Below, one piece after another: positions 63,420-64,000 of a DNA stretch of 64,000 nt. The DNA is from Temnothorax longispinosus (lineage: Eukaryota; Arthropoda; Insecta; Hymenoptera; Formicidae), in the NCBI RefSeq assembly GCF_030848805.1, contig NC_092367.1:7905019-7969018 (forward strand). Reading direction: 5' to 3'. Below the pieces are notes generated by a model, which worked only from the letters and a program-made list of their open reading frames with translations, had not been told where the DNA came from and did not search any database. Every line of letters starts with the position of its first letter. The first letter of the stretch is position 1. A program made the position numbers and the translations under genes.

Positions 63420-64000
63420 ATGGAGAAAGTTATACCAATGAGTTGGTTGAACCAAATACTGCTAGTTTTTAGTGTGGCAGCTGCAATATTGTCCTTGGTT
63501 GTGCAAGGGTGGACAGGTCTCACGTCTCTGCCGATCTACGTTTCCATCTCTTGGGCCGTATTAGTCACGATTATATCCGTATGGCTGAGTTGCTGCTTGC
63601 TACGTCTCACGCTGAAAGCCAACAGCCCGATCCCTCTAGGATTTATGAACAAATGGATACGCGAAAGACTGGTAGGCCAACTAGGTCAGGATTCTTCCGT
63701 AGACGAGGACGGAAATACAGAGATCACTCGCAAAAGTGACGATGAAAACCAAAAAAGCTCGAATTCTGCACAAAAAGGTAGTGTTAAGCGCAATGATGGC
63801 GCGATGTCGTCCGACAACTGTAAGAACGAGATCCCCTTGACGAGAAGAAAAAAGCTAAACGTCGCGGAAATGACGCGAGAGATCAATGCAAAGTGTATAG
63901 AAATTTGGTATAAGAATATAAGTAACGAAAAGTCATTCCCCGATGAGGCGCAGGACTTGTTGAACAAGTTCTTGACCAGACTTGTCTGGAAAGCCAGTAA
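63420..64000 (+). CDS. Membrane-anchored PXA-domain sorting nexin, 5' part only
   Basis: Open from ATG at 63420 to the window edge, 193 residues seen. Two hydrophobic segments (about residues 9-28 and 40-63, LVTIISVWLSCCLLRLTL) form an N-terminal membrane hairpin or pair. A hydrophilic Ser/Asp/Lys linker follows, then from about residue 155 the start of a PXA domain: INAKCIEIWYKNISNEKSF, PDEAQ, LLNKFL, RLV. This plan (membrane anchor, PXA, then expected RGS, PX and nexin-C) marks the SNX13/14/19/25 class, which tethers ER to endosomes or lipid droplets. I lean towards SNX19-like or SNX14-like but cannot decide. GTAA at 63996-63999 may be a splice donor. Confidence 0.7.
   Translation, partial: MEKVIPMSWLNQILLVFSVAAAILSLVVQGWTGLTSLPIYVSISWAVLVTIISVWLSCCLLRLTLKANSPIPLGFMNKWIRERLVGQLGQDSSVDEDGNTEITRKSDDENQKSSNSAQKGSVKRNDGAMSSDNCKNEIPLTRRKKLNVAEMTREINAKCIEIWYKNISNEKSFPDEAQDLLNKFLTRLVWKAS

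Noticed and set aside
1..64000. tRNA, rRNA or other structured RNA genes
   Set aside because: I saw no cloverleaf-like or rRNA-like text by eye. A covariance-model scan, which I cannot run, would settle it.

Overview
This is a gene-dense stretch of an animal nuclear genome, best read as an insect and most likely a hymenopteran such as an ant. The lineage call is inference. It rests on spliceosomal introns with GT-AG ends, an AT-rich background broken by CpG-rich blocks, a short run of the insect telomere motif TTAGG, many short foldback elements in introns, and proteins whose closest familiar relatives are Drosophila mask, beta-PheRS, cornichon, spichthyin, Roquin, roadblock and ida.

Layout from left to right. 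1-6.6 kb holds no recognisable coding region and is probably two 3' untranslated regions facing each other. 6.6-30.3 kb is mask on the minus strand: 28 coding exons, 3216 codons plus stop, 15 + 10 ankyrin repeats, one KH domain and several polyglutamine tracts. Its first intron is 7.6 kb and carries a CpG-rich block and a large foldback repeat. 31.5-34.7 kb is the beta subunit of cytosolic phenylalanyl-tRNA synthetase (minus, 12 exons). 36.1-37.3 kb is cornichon (minus, 4 exons). 38.0-39.4 kb is a NIPA/spichthyin-type magnesium transporter (minus, 4 exons). After 5.4 kb of AT-rich sequence, 44.8-50.7 kb is Roquin (minus, 15 coding exons). A 500-base assembly gap (51832-52331) lies in the divergent promoter between Roquin and an XK-related protein (plus, 4 exons, 52.6-54.3 kb). 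55.9-56.4 kb is dynein light chain roadblock (minus, 3 exons, the first being only the ATG). 57.5-58.3 kb is the intronless NAD(P)HX epimerase gene (minus). It is head-to-head with APC5/ida (plus, 11 exons, 58.6-62.0 kb). The window ends inside a membrane-anchored PXA-domain sorting nexin (plus, from 63.4 kb).

I rebuilt exon structures by hand from homology to remembered families, GT-AG borders and reading phase. All complete genes close in frame. The genes belong to ordinary housekeeping and signalling processes: RNA binding and Hippo/RTK signalling (mask), translation (FARSB), ER export (cornichon), endosomal Mg/BMP traffic (NIPA), mRNA decay (Roquin), lipid scrambling (XKR), dynein transport (roadblock), cofactor repair (NAXE), the cell cycle (APC5) and organelle contact sites (PXA nexin). 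They show no sign of working as one pathway. I found no CRISPR array, no convincing RNA gene and no prokaryote-like or viral cassette. The unusual content is the set of non-autonomous foldback/MITE-like elements, including one nested inside another, and the CpG-rich intronic block that may be a second mask promoter.
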